A stretch of 64,000 nucleotides of DNA from Oxyruncus cristatus. Its lineage: Eukaryota > Chordata > Aves > Passeriformes > Cotingidae. This document shows, in pieces, positions 1-11,418 of the stretch. The notes below the pieces were generated by a model, which worked only from the letters and a program-made list of their open reading frames with translations, did no database searches and was not told where the DNA came from. The translations under genes were made by a program, and so were the position numbers. The stretch covers positions 539,054 through 603,053 of the forward strand of contig VXAY01005595.1 of the NCBI GenBank assembly GCA_013399855.1. The letters are read 5' to 3'. The first letter of the stretch is position 1. Each line of letters opens with the position of its first letter.

Positions 1-3000
1 TTGCTCCCCTGGCACAGGGCACAGCCCTGCCCTGGCCTCCCCTGGTCTGTGACCCAGTGGTCAATGACTGTCCGGGGGAAAATGGGACACTAGGAAAGTA
101 AGGATAAAATATGCAAGGAATAAAAAGCCAGAATGAAACTGGGGGTGTTAGGCAGTATCCTTTCAGCTAAGTCAAAATTTGTAACACAAATGTGTCTAGA
201 AGGGAGCTTTGAATGTCTTTGTCTTCAAAAATAGGCTATTTGTAGCAGTGATGTTAAGGTCTGGACCCCACTGCTCTATTCTGGGTGCAATCCTGCTTTT
301 CTGTTTTACTAAAAACATCTACTTGGAGATCTTTGCCCAACTGCCACTTGCAGCATTTTGGGTGCAGAAGGCAAGGCTAACGTGAAGCCACATTTGCATC
401 CTGCTAAAGCCACAGTATATCTATCACATTCCTACTAAAGCACCAGCACAGACCACAGAACAAAATGTTCACCTTTCACAACAAAGGAAAAAATTCCTGA
501 GAACACAGACACTGTACTGTTGTTCCTGTGTTTATATGCTACTGTAACAGGAAATCTTCATAAGGGCTCCGATGAAACTCCTGCCAAGTCTTTAGCCGAG
601 AAATCTAAACTCACTCAAGATTTCCTCCTGACCACAGCATAGTCTGTAAGTGTGGACTTGGGAAGATACAGGAGCATTTTTAATGTACCCAGGAATTCTG
701 GGTGCCTGTCAGGGCTCTGGAGCTCAGCAAACCTCAGGACCTCGTCTGTAGCTGCTCCACCTTTGCCACAGGTAAGGCACAGCACTGTATGAGCAAAATC
801 CATACGCCCTGTTAGTATTTTAACCTTTCCTTGTAGACTCAGGGATAGAGGATATAAACCTATTTATATGGGAAATCATGAGAGAGAGCTCAGTGTTTAA
901 ACTCACATTCATCAGTGTATTGGTATTTCTTGCTAAAGGTGCTTAATTTCATCTGTTTGCCTGCGAAAGTTCTTGAGGGAAAAAGCCCCAACACTTGGCA
1001 TGTGAAGAATTATATCTGCTTTTTCTTGACAAGACCCAGCTAATCTGAATTTTTAAACTGATGATTAGAGAAATTTCTGGAACTTCAGCTTGGATATATA
1101 CTAAATCAGCAATCACCTGAAGGCTGCAGTAACTTACGTTGGATGAGGCTGAAATGCCAGGAACACACAGATCATTTTGTTTAGAAGCAAACCCAGAAAA
1201 CCATGGACAGAGTTTTGGTACTGCTACAAAAACTGAGAGGTTACTCAGTCTATACTCCAATAGTATAAGACAGAGCCAGAACAGGACAGATGGAGTAAAG
1301 AACTAAAGAGAAGTCTGAATTTTAACTGCTCACCTATAATAGCTCCATTCACCTTCCCAAAAGGATTTTCTGTGAGTAAAGTTGTATTAGAATTACTTGT
1401 GGTTTGAGGCCATCACATGTCACTCCTCATACGTCCAAGCAGTTTTTGAAGGTCACCTTGGCAAGCTCGATTCAATTTATGTAACCAAGTCTAAGGCTTC
1501 CTTTAGACTCATCAGACAGTCGCCAGTATTTTATTTTGACGTTATTATGAACTGAAATAGACCTGCAATTGAAATACAGCATCAGCACTCCAGTCTAAGA
1601 TAAGTGACTATAAGACTTCTCACGCTGTCAGAGGACAAAGTGGCCCTTAAAAGGTGAGTCACCACAGGCAGCAAAATGGCCCTACCAGAGCAACTCAGTG
1701 AGATCTCTCCAGAACTCCTGCCGTAAATCCTCCAGGCTGGGCACTCTTCCCACTTTCCTATTCTTAATTACCTAATTTACTGTTAGGGGACATCAAGGCC
1801 TGCATGCAAAGCTGCACTAATTTTACATAATGTAATATTCCTTCTTAATTAATCCAAAAGCATGTGTGGTGAGGTCTGTATGTAACTGATATAGATCTTT
1901 CTAAAATTAGAGAATGCTTCATTAATACCATTAGATGATGTTTGTAATTTACCATTTCAACAACAGGTACCGAAAATTCCACATTTAAAGGACTTTTTAT
2001 CTCGTGTCAGAAATTGTCAGCTTATTCTCCTGATTCCTAGAAACTTTCCTGGAGTTGGAGCCTGATGAAGTTAATCTACTCTGAACACAGCTTGTTGAGT
2101 TCAATGTAAAATTGGCTGTGGTTTGCAATAAATCTAGAGAGGGAAAATGTCTGAAGGAAAAAAAATCCAATTCTTTTTCCACAAGAGCAATTATGGTGGG
2201 TTTTTTTTTTAACTTTTCTTTTCTTGGCAAATGAGGAATTGATATTTGTACTCTGAAGAAAACTGTTGACCCACGTAACAGGACCTCTTTTCTCCAGGGA
2301 CAGAGGAGAAACAGAGACCTGGATAGTTTCTCAGTACTTTGAAAACTGAGACATTAAAATTCACATTAGCTATTTCTTACCTAGATCTTTGTGGGCATGT
2401 TACATAACTAGCCAAGACCATAGGACAATAATAAAAATCTATATAGCATCTATCTGTACAGTAGAATATAAGGTGCACGTTCAGTAGTTCCTATTTGTTG
2501 GATATAGGAGTTATTAGATACTGGAGGACCTAATATATTCCATCATCCTAAGAGTTTGGTGGTTTATGATTTGAGATGAAACTGCAAGTGTAAAAAAGAT
2601 CTGTCAGTTAAGATAGGTTAGAATCACAGCAGAAATATAGAGGTCAGCAAGTCATGCCCATGAAAGAGATTTTCTCAAGGCTGAGTATTAATAGTTATTT
2701 ATTCAGGTTTAGTCATCCTGGCTTGATGGCTTCAAGTATTAGAAGTCCAACCAAGTAATTTGAAAGTGAAAGAAATAAGACTGTCCACCTGGATCTGGAT
2801 GGGAAGCTGCAAGACACTGCTATGCCACTACCTTCTGATTTCTCAACTTCCTCTGGGCTACTTGTGTCTCCTATAGCAGCACTTTGTTCACTTCAAGAAC
2901 AGGACCACTTTTTTCCTTGTAATTTGGGCTGCAGAATCTCTCTGCATTCAAGGAAGTAGAACTGAGATTTGCATCCATTTGACCATATTAAGAATGAATT

Positions 3001-4026
3001 TTAAGCAGTTTCTGTGAAAACCAAAGGGGAGGGAATGCTTGAGTCATTTCCTCCACCTCACCTCAACCATAAAAAACTCCTCATGTCTTGATTATGCCCA
3101 TGTATAAAATGCATTAGAAACTGATTCCACAACCCTTGACTTACTTCAGTAGAAGCACAGCATTTGCCTGTGGTTTGAATAGACAGACTCATGGGAGCAC
3201 CAGAAGGAGCATCAACACTGTCCACCTGCAGCAGCAAATGAAAATTTGTAGTATGTAAATCACTCAGGACAAGCTAAACAGGCACTGTAAAGAAAAAGAA
3301 GTGGTGGAAAATGCATGTAAGAATGGGAAACTATAAAAGCAGAGAGTAGAGATACCATTAAACTAGTAATAGAGACTTTTTTGCATTATTAATTAATGTT
3401 TTGTTTGGTATCCTCAAGGTTCCCACTCAAAAATAAAATTTCCCCAAAGCTTACCACCTCTCCTGTGCGCTCCCTTTACAGTCAGAATCCCCTTCCCATA
3501 TTTCATGGATCCATAAATGCCTGAAGACTCTGACTGCATATACAAACAGTAACCTGGTCTCCAGAACCCACAGCACAGTTCAGCATCAATCCTGTGCCAT
3601 GTTACCACTCTCCTTTCATGGGCTCGGGATCCAAAAAGACATGAGAACAGGGAGCTGGAGAAACACAGAGTGTGGCTTCAAGCAAGGGAGAGAGGGCAGA
3701 AAGGGAGGCAATGGAAAGGGAGCAGAGGTCTGTACTGGCTCAGTTTGGAAAGGATTGCTCAGGTGTTTTATTTCAGCCAGACTGAATAAAATTAGCAACA
3801 GGCTCTGAAATCCAGGGTCCGTCTTCTTCCAGCCAGCACTGAAACCTCCCTAGTCCAGGAAGTGTATCTGGAGCCAAACTTTATATGCTCCTGCTTTAAC
3901 ATATCCAGTTCAGTATTTATAGCTGCAGTTCCCCTGAACAACACCCTGCTATCTCTGGAATTAGCACCAATATTATTTTTAGGGATCCACAGTTCCTTCA
4001 TTAGTTGTGGAGTATGCACATGCAGA

Positions 4027-4046
4027 CTCACACACACACACACACA
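4027..4046. repeat. Short CA microsatellite
   Basis: An interrupted run of about nine CA units (ACTCACACACACACACACAC). No longer dinucleotide array was seen in the window. Confidence 0.85.
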
Positions 4047-4464
4047 ATCCAGCAGCACAGAATTGTCATTCAGATGGAAAAGCTACCAGAAAGCAGACTG
4101 CCCTTTCACTATAACCAACAACTTGAGGCTTTCCTTTTTTTTCCCCCACTCAACTAAATACCAAGGAAGATGTCTAAACTACTGAGGTGCAGAAAGCCCA
4201 GACCACATTTTTGTGTGGTTAACTGCTCAGCATTTGAATTCATAAGACTAACGCGAATCTTGACTTGACTTGCTTAATGTCAACAAAGAGCTTCCACTGA
4301 AACTTCAGACAAGATCCATTTAGTCTGGGCTCAGGGAAACCAGCATTAACTACCCCTGAAAAAGTGACTAACATAATTTAAAATAAATGATTCCAGAATA
4401 GACAGCTTAGAAAGAAACTTCCCTCATAGCCTTAGACAATTTATTGCTTATTTGAAACATGGCA

Positions 4465-4492
4465 TTTATCTCTTACAGTTTATCTCTTACAG
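4465..4492. repeat. Perfect 14-bp tandem duplication
   Basis: TTTATCTCTTACAG occurs twice head to tail without mismatch, probably by replication slippage. Similar small duplications in the window are listed separately. Confidence 0.9.
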
Positions 4493-5321
4493 TGAAATAT
4501 TTCAGCCGACATGGACTATTTAAAGGAACTGACAAGGGGGAGAGGCTCAGCTGTTACTCAGTTTTAGTACTCAATTAGGCTTAATTTGCTGAACCTTTTC
4601 ATTCTAGCCAGTACACATGAACTTTCTAACGACTAATAGAGTGATCCTTTTTGGAAGACAAACCCAAGTCCTATTGTCCATCCCAAATGGATGGGATCTG
4701 ACTTGTGTATTCTCTGCAAAACAGCACGAATTCGAGTTCAGACAAAATTAATTACCTCTTTACCAACTGGTTAACCCTTGTCTAGGCAGATGCTTATCAA
4801 GGCTTGATAACAAATTGGTGAATTCTCAAAATGTATTTTGTTCTTGGCATAATGACGCGTCTGCTGTGACTGACAACTGTGCCAGACACACATTGTTCTT
4901 CAGTGATATCAGTGTAAAGTGAGTCATCTTCGTAGCCATTCTACCTGGAAGGACTGACTAAAAGGATAAGAGGATGAGCTGTATTCCTCAGGTCCATTTT
5001 ATTACTTCTTAACTTAGAAAATTGTTGAATGGGTAGTTTGGAATTGGGAGATGTTTGAGGAAATGTCTGGTCACAATAGTTACACCTTTTGGGCACGTCC
5101 CACTTAAATGCATCACAGTCTGACCCTAAAACCTAATCAAAGTGGGTGACAGAGGTTCACACTTTGCTCAGGGCTGCTGGTTTCACTGCATCTGAAAGCA
5201 GACTCAGAGACAGTGTGGTGTCTAATTTACTTGCAAAATCAAAGAATTCCGATTTCAAGGGTTTCGTTTAAATGAAAATTCAGATTCTGGAGAAGAAAAC
5301 AAAACCCACTAAAACAGGAAG

Positions 5322-5490
5322 GATGGTATTGTGGTTAAGTTTCTAGTATGGGGCTCTAAAGACCTGAATTATGTTCCATTCCTAGCCCTTCTGCAGACTA
5401 TCTCTCTCTGTGACTTCAAGCAAATCACTGAATCTCTCGGTGCTTCAGTTCCCCTTTTCTGAAGATGATGTTGGTGATTTGATCAGTTTA
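5322..5490 (+). repeat. MIR-type SINE (old, degraded)
   Basis: GTGGTTAAG (about 5331) is followed by a degraded tRNA-like head. The core is CTTCAAGCAAATCACTGAAT then CTCTCGGTGCTTCAGTTCCC, corresponding to the MIR phrase with 'GGCAAGTCACTTAACCTC' and 'TGCCTCAGTTTCC'. MIR/CORE-SINEs are ancient in amniotes and usually survive in birds only as diverged copies like this. The right edge is uncertain; similarity fades after about 5490. Confidence 0.75.
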
Positions 5491-8400
5491 GATAATGAGC
5501 ACATTCACACAAGAGCTACCATGTACAGTAGCAGCACAAGAGAGGCTCTAACCTCAAAACACTATAGAAAAATATGTGACCCTGTTTACTGAGCTGTTCT
5601 TCCAATAAAATAGCAATTCCATATTAAATTTCCACACTGATCACCCACTTACAAAACAAAACTCTAAACAACATGCTATTCCACAGACACATTGGCCTGA
5701 CAGTTAATCCAGATTCATAACAGAATCAGTGTCTGCTTCTATTCTCAGAAGTTAGGGAAAGGCTAAAATGGGGAGTGCCTGCTGATTTTCTAAGCCTTTC
5801 AAGTTCTTTTTACTTTTTTTTTTTTCCCCAGAGGACTGTTCCTGCAGTGGGGATGAATTCAGCAGGGTGTGGAGTGCCCCATAATAGAATTTATGTTGGG
5901 CAATACCATACCTGGTACCACAACCTCCTCTCTCTTGGTGGTTTCACAGGGTGAGGAGAGGTTTGGAGCATAACTAAAGGAAGCTCTGTTTGTATTACAC
6001 AGCTGCTAGTAGGGATAAAAGTGTAGGTTTTGGAAAACAAACTAACCAAGAGGCAAATGTCTCATGTACTCCAAAAGATACTGTACTCTCCTACCTTCAA
6101 AACCCTCTTCGGACCCATGTTTGTTCCCTTGCTGCCACCTGGCAGACCTTACCTGGCATCCCTAGTGCTCTCTTAACAGATTCCCTCTCCCCTTTGCCCT
6201 GTTTTAGCCCTGCTCCTGCTGTACAAATGCTCAGCAATTCCTCTGAATTTCCTGTCATCTTCCAAACCAATGTTTACAAAATAGGGGTAAGGGCTTCTAT
6301 TTTTAACAAAAGCTGAGTTTGTTTTTGTCCTAGCTTTGGGAGATTTACTGATACAAACCTCCAAATCAAAAGCAATTACTTTCCTGCCCCAGGAAACAAG
6401 GGAGAAAGGAAGATGGGATAATGTCTTCCGATAATTTCTTTCTCCCCAGACTTGGCTTTGCTTTTCTGAGACCATTAAGCAGGGAAGAAAGGGAACACAA
6501 TTTGTTTCTCCATGTGAAAAGGTACTTTGTGAAGAAGGGAAAAGTAGGTGTTTCACACGGAGGGCTTTACTTACCAAACAGACTCTAATTCACCTTGCAA
6601 AAAGCAGCTGCTTTTTGAGTGACAGAGCACAGATCAGAACAATCCGAACTGGCGGCTGTGCTTTCTCTCTTTCTAGAGATCCTTCTCCATGGGCTCTGTC
6701 CAGCAGCTCTGCACCGGTTCCAAATTTCTGCACTGCCCTCTACTGGGTACAGTGACAATCCAATCCTGCCGGCGTGGAGCTCTTCCCAAGGCCCACATCG
6801 TAGGGTTTGAGGCTGAGGGAGTGGATGTAAGAAAGGAAACAGGATGGGAACAGGGGATTGCAAAAATCAAGCATGAGCGGGGAAAATTGAAGATATCCCA
6901 AGAAAGCCCAATTTGTGGGATGTCTAAAACCCCAGCTCTTCCTGCCACAAATACTTCACTCACTGTGCAAGTCTCCTTCACATATTACAGCTGATGGCCA
7001 CTTCTCCTGGGCAAGCCTTTTCAAGGCACTTTATGGAGCACCCTGGACCACTCTGCTGTGATTCACAGAGATGGTGTCAAACTCTGCAAGCACCAGCCTG
7101 ACACACTTGGCTTTTGGTGTCCGAGCTGGCAGGCTCACTCCATCACTCTCCTCAGCAACTGGGAGTTAACCTGCCCATCTGAGCCTTGCCAAGCTCTGAA
7201 GCTTTGCAACTGGATATTATTACCACATTCTTGCTCAATGAAGACGATTTTTTGGACAGACACTTCATCAGCTGCACTACTCAGTGCATGGCAGGCAGAC
7301 TGCACGTGCACCTGCAGGATCTTTCTTTCCCCCTGCGATCTTAAAAATTAAGAATTACATGAGGGTGAAACAGCTTTCCTGGCACATCTACAGCAGCCTT
7401 CAGCCAACTCCATCTCATCTGAGAAACACGCACAGCTCTGTGCTGCATCGCAGCCGTGCTGTGCTCCCACTTACAGCCCCAGTGATGGCAGGAGCCAAGG
7501 GTGCAGCAGCAGGGAGGGAGCCTGGCGGGACGCCTTGGGGAACTAGGGAGGAGTTAGAGGATCTCAGCTGTACTTTTGGCTCTTTATCTTGATACTTTTT
7601 ATCTCTGATAGAATTCATCTTGACGGAATTAAGGACTTGAGAACCCTTTCCTTTGAAGGGTGGAGGGGAGGAAGGGGACTTTGTTTTGCCTAAGTAGACC
7701 TTAAGCTGTTAAGGGCAAGGCCTGGTTTTCCTACCTGTCTGAACATGAACATCAAACCAGCCACTGAATCTGCTCGCAGCATGGAGTGCACTAAGCCAAA
7801 GCAAATAGTGGGAAAACACTTCTCACTATTGCATGCTCAAATTCTAAAGCAAGTTTCAGTTTCACCATTGCTTCATGCTTTTGTTTTACACAGAAAAGCA
7901 GATGAGTTTCCCCCAGCTGCTTATGTCAAACCTTGACTAAAGCTCTGTTGCTCAAAAATTGTTTGAGAGAGAATTCTGAACACAAAGTGAATCTCTGTGC
8001 CAGGTCTTAAAGTTCATGGCAAGTTCTGTTTCTCCAAATTCATGACAACTATGCGTGGCAGAACTAAGCAGTTAAATCTTGGTGGCTAAAGCATCATCAG
8101 AAATTTCCAGGTTCATCTCTTGTACACTGGCTGCACATCAGAGTAAGGTGCTATATTGCCATTGGGTTAAATCAATCTGCAACCACACTGGATTCTGAAA
8201 AGAATATTCAGTGTCAAAGCAGGACATACATTCCCTCAACTTCATCCCAAAGGACAACTCACAAGGCCTTTCCAGCCCCTCTCCCCTTAATCATTTGGCA
8301 GAGACTTTTCCTCTTATTGTCACAAAACATGTTGACTGCAAGGAAACTTCTTGGCCTTTTAAAGGTGTTGGTTATTACTTCTAGAAACATACTCTTTGGA

Positions 8401-9138
8401 AGAAAGCATACTTTAGTGGGCCTGCTTAAGGGAGCACATAAGACACTGGTTTGGTACTTGAGGTTTCAGATCTCCGTCTGGGCGAGCAGAACAGCATCCC
8501 AGGTCTCCTGCACTGGCTGCTGGCAAGGTTATAAATACAGCTGGGACTTGAACTTTTAACTCTGATTACCCTGTAGAAAACCCCAGGGGAATTCTGCTTT
8601 GAGAACGCAAATCCCAGTGTAGCATCTTTACAATCCTCTCAGTAGAAGGATCGTAGGCTTCTCTGAATGTTTTTCTCACTTTATTATTGGTCTAATTTTT
8701 TGCCCTTTCTTGTACATTTAAATTATACATTGAGCCCTCTCACCTGTTCTGTCCTGTTAGCTGACCTGTTAGCTCTGAGGAGAGCAGCACGGTAAAACTT
8801 CCCCCACTATTTGCTTACTTGCTTTTCTTGCCATTCCCCTCCGCCCGCGTTTTGCGCTGGCTGCCAGTCAGAGCCTCATCCATCACCTACCTCTAGTGTG
8901 TGCCCTCTCCTCCCCGGGGCCTCGGAGCGCTCCGGTGCTCGGGGCTACCCCGCAGCACCTCCCGCCGGGCCCGCCTGACCGAAAAAAAAGGAAAAAAAAG
9001 AGTAAACCCAGACGTAGTTTGGAGAAGCGGGGTCACCCGGAGAGCGGGACCAGCTCCACCGGAGGGGCGGGGAGCCCGCGGGGTGTTCTCCGCAGCGGTG
9101 CCACCGCTGGCTCCGGGCCACCGGGAGAGACTCTTTGG

Positions 9139-9153
9139 GAAAGCGAAAGTGAA
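9139..9153 (+). promoter_or_regulatory. IRF-E/ISRE in the SOCS1 promoter
   Basis: GAAAGCGAAAGTGAA has three GAA(A) units at the 6-base spacing bound by IRF1 and related factors. It lies about 75 bp upstream of the TATA-like box. Induction of mammalian SOCS1 by interferon through IRF sites is established; use of this copy is inferred from motif and position. Confidence 0.8.
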
Positions 9154-9160
9154 GTGGGGC

Positions 9161-9177
9161 CACGTGTTTTCCGAGAA
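9161..9177 (+). promoter_or_regulatory. E-box and GAS (STAT) element
   Basis: CACGTG (9161-9166) is a palindromic E-box. Two bases later TTCCGAGAA (9169-9177) fits the GAS consensus TTCN3GAA bound by STAT1/3/5 dimers. Together with the IRF element this forms a 39-bp module just upstream of the likely transcription start, consistent with the JAK-STAT feedback role of SOCS1. Confidence 0.7.
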
Positions 9178-9214
9178 GGCGAGGGGAGGAGCCGTGCGAG
9201 CCCATCGCCGCCCC

Positions 9215-9222
9215 TTAAATAG
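9215..9222 (+). promoter_or_regulatory. TATA-like box of SOCS1
   Basis: TTAAATAG stands out as an AT island inside very GC-rich sequence, 38 bp after the GAS element. It would place the transcription start near 9240-9250. The start itself is not visible in sequence alone. Confidence 0.55.
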
Positions 9223-9242
9223 AAAGCGGCGGCGATGCGCGG

Positions 9243-9437
9243 GCCCAGAGCGCCGGAGCAGCCGCTGCCCGCCCGCCCCGCGGCAGCCCCGGCTCGCCGC
9301 GGCGCCAGGCAGGGCCCCCGAGCGGAGGATGCTCGGCCGGCCGCCGGGGCCAGGACCAGGACTAGGACTGGGACTAGCAGCAGGACTAGCAGCGTGTGCT
9401 GCGCTCCGGGGACGGCCCCCGCCCACGGCGCCCCGAG
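9243..9437 (+). other. SOCS1: SOCS1 exon 1 (5' UTR, non-coding)
   Basis: The 5' limit is an estimate from the TATA-like box. The 3' limit is the donor GAG|GTAAGG at 9437/9438, the best donor in the island. This exon pairs with the acceptor before 11344. A two-exon structure with a non-coding first exon is the usual one for SOCS1. The exon contains a run of GGACTA/GGACTG hexamers (about 9352-9388) and an upstream AUG at 9329. Confidence 0.75.
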
Positions 9438-11348
9438 GTAAGGGGGGGGGATCTCTCTGCCGGGGCGTCCTCGCGAACCGCGCCGTGCACCGAGAGGGTC
9501 CTGCGCCGCAGCCAGGAGAGGGGACATTTCGGAGGAGCCCTGCCAGTTGTGCAGGAGCGCGGTGGCTTCGGCGGTCTTTGCCCTTTTCGATATTCTTTTT
9601 TTTTTTTTTTGGTTGGTATGGTTTGGTTGTTTCTGGTTTTTTTTTTTTTTTCCTTGCCTTTTTGGCTCAGTGTCCGTGTTCAGGCGGAGCTCTCGTGCCT
9701 GTTATCAGACAGCGGGACAAGCAATAAAGCGAACGCGCCGCGGGTGTCGCGCGGCACCGCTCTTGCCAGAGACCCGCACTAGCGGTGGGAGCCGGGGCAG
9801 CCCCGGGACGGAGCGCACGGAGCGACCGCACGGCGTGACCGCACGGCCGCGGGGCCTCGTCCCAGACCCCTGCCCGGGCTTTCGGGCTCTGAAGTCTGGC
9901 GTGTCCCCTATTCGCTCTGTGCCCTTCGGAAAGGCACCGTAAACTCTCTATTGGCTCTCTACTGCTGCTGCTAGGGAGCCCTTTGATTTTTAGATCTCTG
10001 GCTTAGTGGTTATTTCTCCCCAGCGTGTCCTGAAATTAATTTTTTTAACTTTAAACACTGAGCGATAATCCTGGCCCAGAATTTGGAAAAACTGGCATCA
10101 GTTTCCTTCTGCTGTGCGAAGCAAGCCCTGTGCTACTTTCAGCATGTTAGGTTATTTGCCAGCATAAGAATTTTATAACTCTCTTAGCTGCTTGAGGAGG
10201 TAATATGACCTCAATGAAACCAAACATCAAGTTGTTAAATTAGCACAGACTGGAATCCAGCTGCGTACTTTCTTTGAAATCCTCATTAGCATGTTACCCT
10301 GAACTGTAAGATGGTTGAGGGATTCATTTCTGAGAATACTTCAAGGTTTCTCACAAGCTGCTGCTGCAGATCTATATCTGACTATAGGGATAAATCCTAA
10401 AATCTATGCTTGCCAGTAAGGTCAAGGCAGCCAGCGGAGATGTATTGAACCACACTGTCAGAGGCAGACATTTCAGGCCAAACTCATTCCTGGTGCAGCT
10501 CTGCTAATTCCTTTGAAGTAACACGAGGGATGAATTTAGTCCCTCATGCTGAAAGATATATCAATAGGAAGCAATTTAGATTGGGCCACTTAAAGTGCAT
10601 GTAATACAGAAAAGAGAGAGACTGCGGGGTAATGCTTTAAGGGTTCACAGAGGTTGACTTGTATATGCTAGTGAGGTTGTAGCATTGCTGTCCCAAGGGA
10701 AAGTTGGGGAATGGGAAATTGCCTTTTATGGCTGAGCCTCAGGTTAACAGGGGAGAGGAAAGAAGTTTTGGGATTGCTGTGTAACTTGGCCGTGTTACAG
10801 TCTGCCCCTCCAAGTTACACTTACTCGCACCCTCTTCCCCAATTATCCGGAAACATACCCTTCACTCACTTTCTCTTTTTCACACAATGCAACAAATAAC
10901 GATATTGTCCGAGTTCTGACATCGCAGTTGGGATTGGGGAAGGGAAAGAGGGAGGGGCAGAGAAACTGGTACTTCAGTTGTAAAACCTGGTTTTGTTTCT
11001 CTAAAAACTTGAATCAGATGGGGTGTACACAAGATAACTTCTCATTGAGAAGTCATTTGACTCACTAGGCCCTGGTACAATTCTGTGGGCTCATAGCAGG
11101 GAAACTGCATCATCCTCTGTAACTATTAATGATCCTTGCTAAATATTTTTGGAGCTTTGGACTTCACCATAGTGACAGACTGCTAATCCTGTCAGCGGTT
11201 GTTTGCCCAAAGTAAATTGGAAAATGAATATTTTATTATTTTATAATGGGTGGGAGGCATATCAATGGAAGACTTGGGTCATTCAGCGATTGCAGACTCT
11301 TACCTCTGGGGATCTCACATGGTGTCTCTCTTTGGCATTTCAGAATAG
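9329..11348 (+). promoter_or_regulatory. Upstream ORF 1 in the SOCS1 leader (spliced, 37 codons)
   Basis: An AUG at 9329-9331 in exon 1 opens a frame that runs to the donor at 9437. It continues for one codon across the splice to 11344-11345 and stops at TAG 11346-11348. The predicted 37-residue peptide is rich in Gly, Leu, Ala and Pro, since its middle is coded by the GGACTA-like hexamers. Upstream AUGs that repress translation are known from mammalian SOCS1 leaders. This reading depends on the predicted splice junction. Confidence 0.55.
9438..11343 (+). other. SOCS1: SOCS1 intron 1
   Basis: The intron of about 1.9 kb starts GTAAGG and ends with a pyrimidine-rich tract and TTTGGCATTTCAG at 11343. 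It contains two T15 tracts (9596-9610 and 9637-9651) and one further perfect GAS motif TTCTGAGAA (10328-10336), which may be chance. I see no coding frame in it that looks real. Confidence 0.75.
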
Positions 11349-11384
11349 CTGCTGGAAAGCTGCCCCGCCGTAGCCGCTGACGCT

Positions 11385-11417
11385 ATGGAAGACCGCATCC
11401 GCTGCTCTCGGCTGTAG
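11385..11417 (+). promoter_or_regulatory. Upstream ORF 2, ending one base before the SOCS1 start
   Basis: AUG at 11385 opens a 10-codon frame ([10 protein letters not shown]) that stops at TAG 11415-11417. A single G separates it from the SOCS1 AUG at 11419. It is in a different frame from SOCS1, and its own frame is closed upstream at 11346. Such an arrangement should limit main-frame initiation to leaky scanning or termination-coupled reinitiation. Translational repression by upstream AUGs is reported for mammalian SOCS1, so this looks like a conserved control. Confidence 0.75.
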
Positions 11418-11418
11418 G

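Larger units (their letters stand above)
1..8839. other. Upstream non-coding region
   Basis: No coding gene is supported here. Open frames are short, lack recognisable domains and occur on both strands as expected by chance. The MIR copy, the CA repeat and one 14-bp duplication are the only structured items seen. In mammals RMI2 and LITAF lie on this side of SOCS1; I looked for their characteristic C-terminal sequences and saw none. Confidence 0.7.
8840..9950. promoter_or_regulatory. CpG island over the SOCS1 promoter and first exon
   Basis: From about 8840 to 9950 the sequence changes abruptly from AT-leaning to GC-rich with dense CpG, including several short GACCGCACGG-like repeats near 9812-9848. 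It is the only such block in the window. It contains a GC box (GGGGCGGGG, 9064-9072), the cytokine-response elements listed separately, the first exon and the start of the intron. A CpG-island promoter fits SOCS1. Edges are by eye, not computed. Long ORFs here on both strands are by-products of the low frequency of stop codons in GC-rich DNA. Confidence 0.9.

Noticed and set aside
9235..9441. Upstream AUG at 9235 as a further SOCS1 uORF (spliced stop at 11378-11380)
   Set aside because: It lies only 13 bases after the TATA-like box, so most transcripts should start downstream of it. It would count only if an earlier start site is used.
8900..9727. 275-codon + strand frame across the CpG island, and several antisense frames of up to 177 codons
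   Set aside because: Low-complexity Pro/Arg/Gly/Ala translations in all frames are typical of GC-rich promoter DNA. The + frame runs through the promoter, exon 1 and into the intron T tracts.
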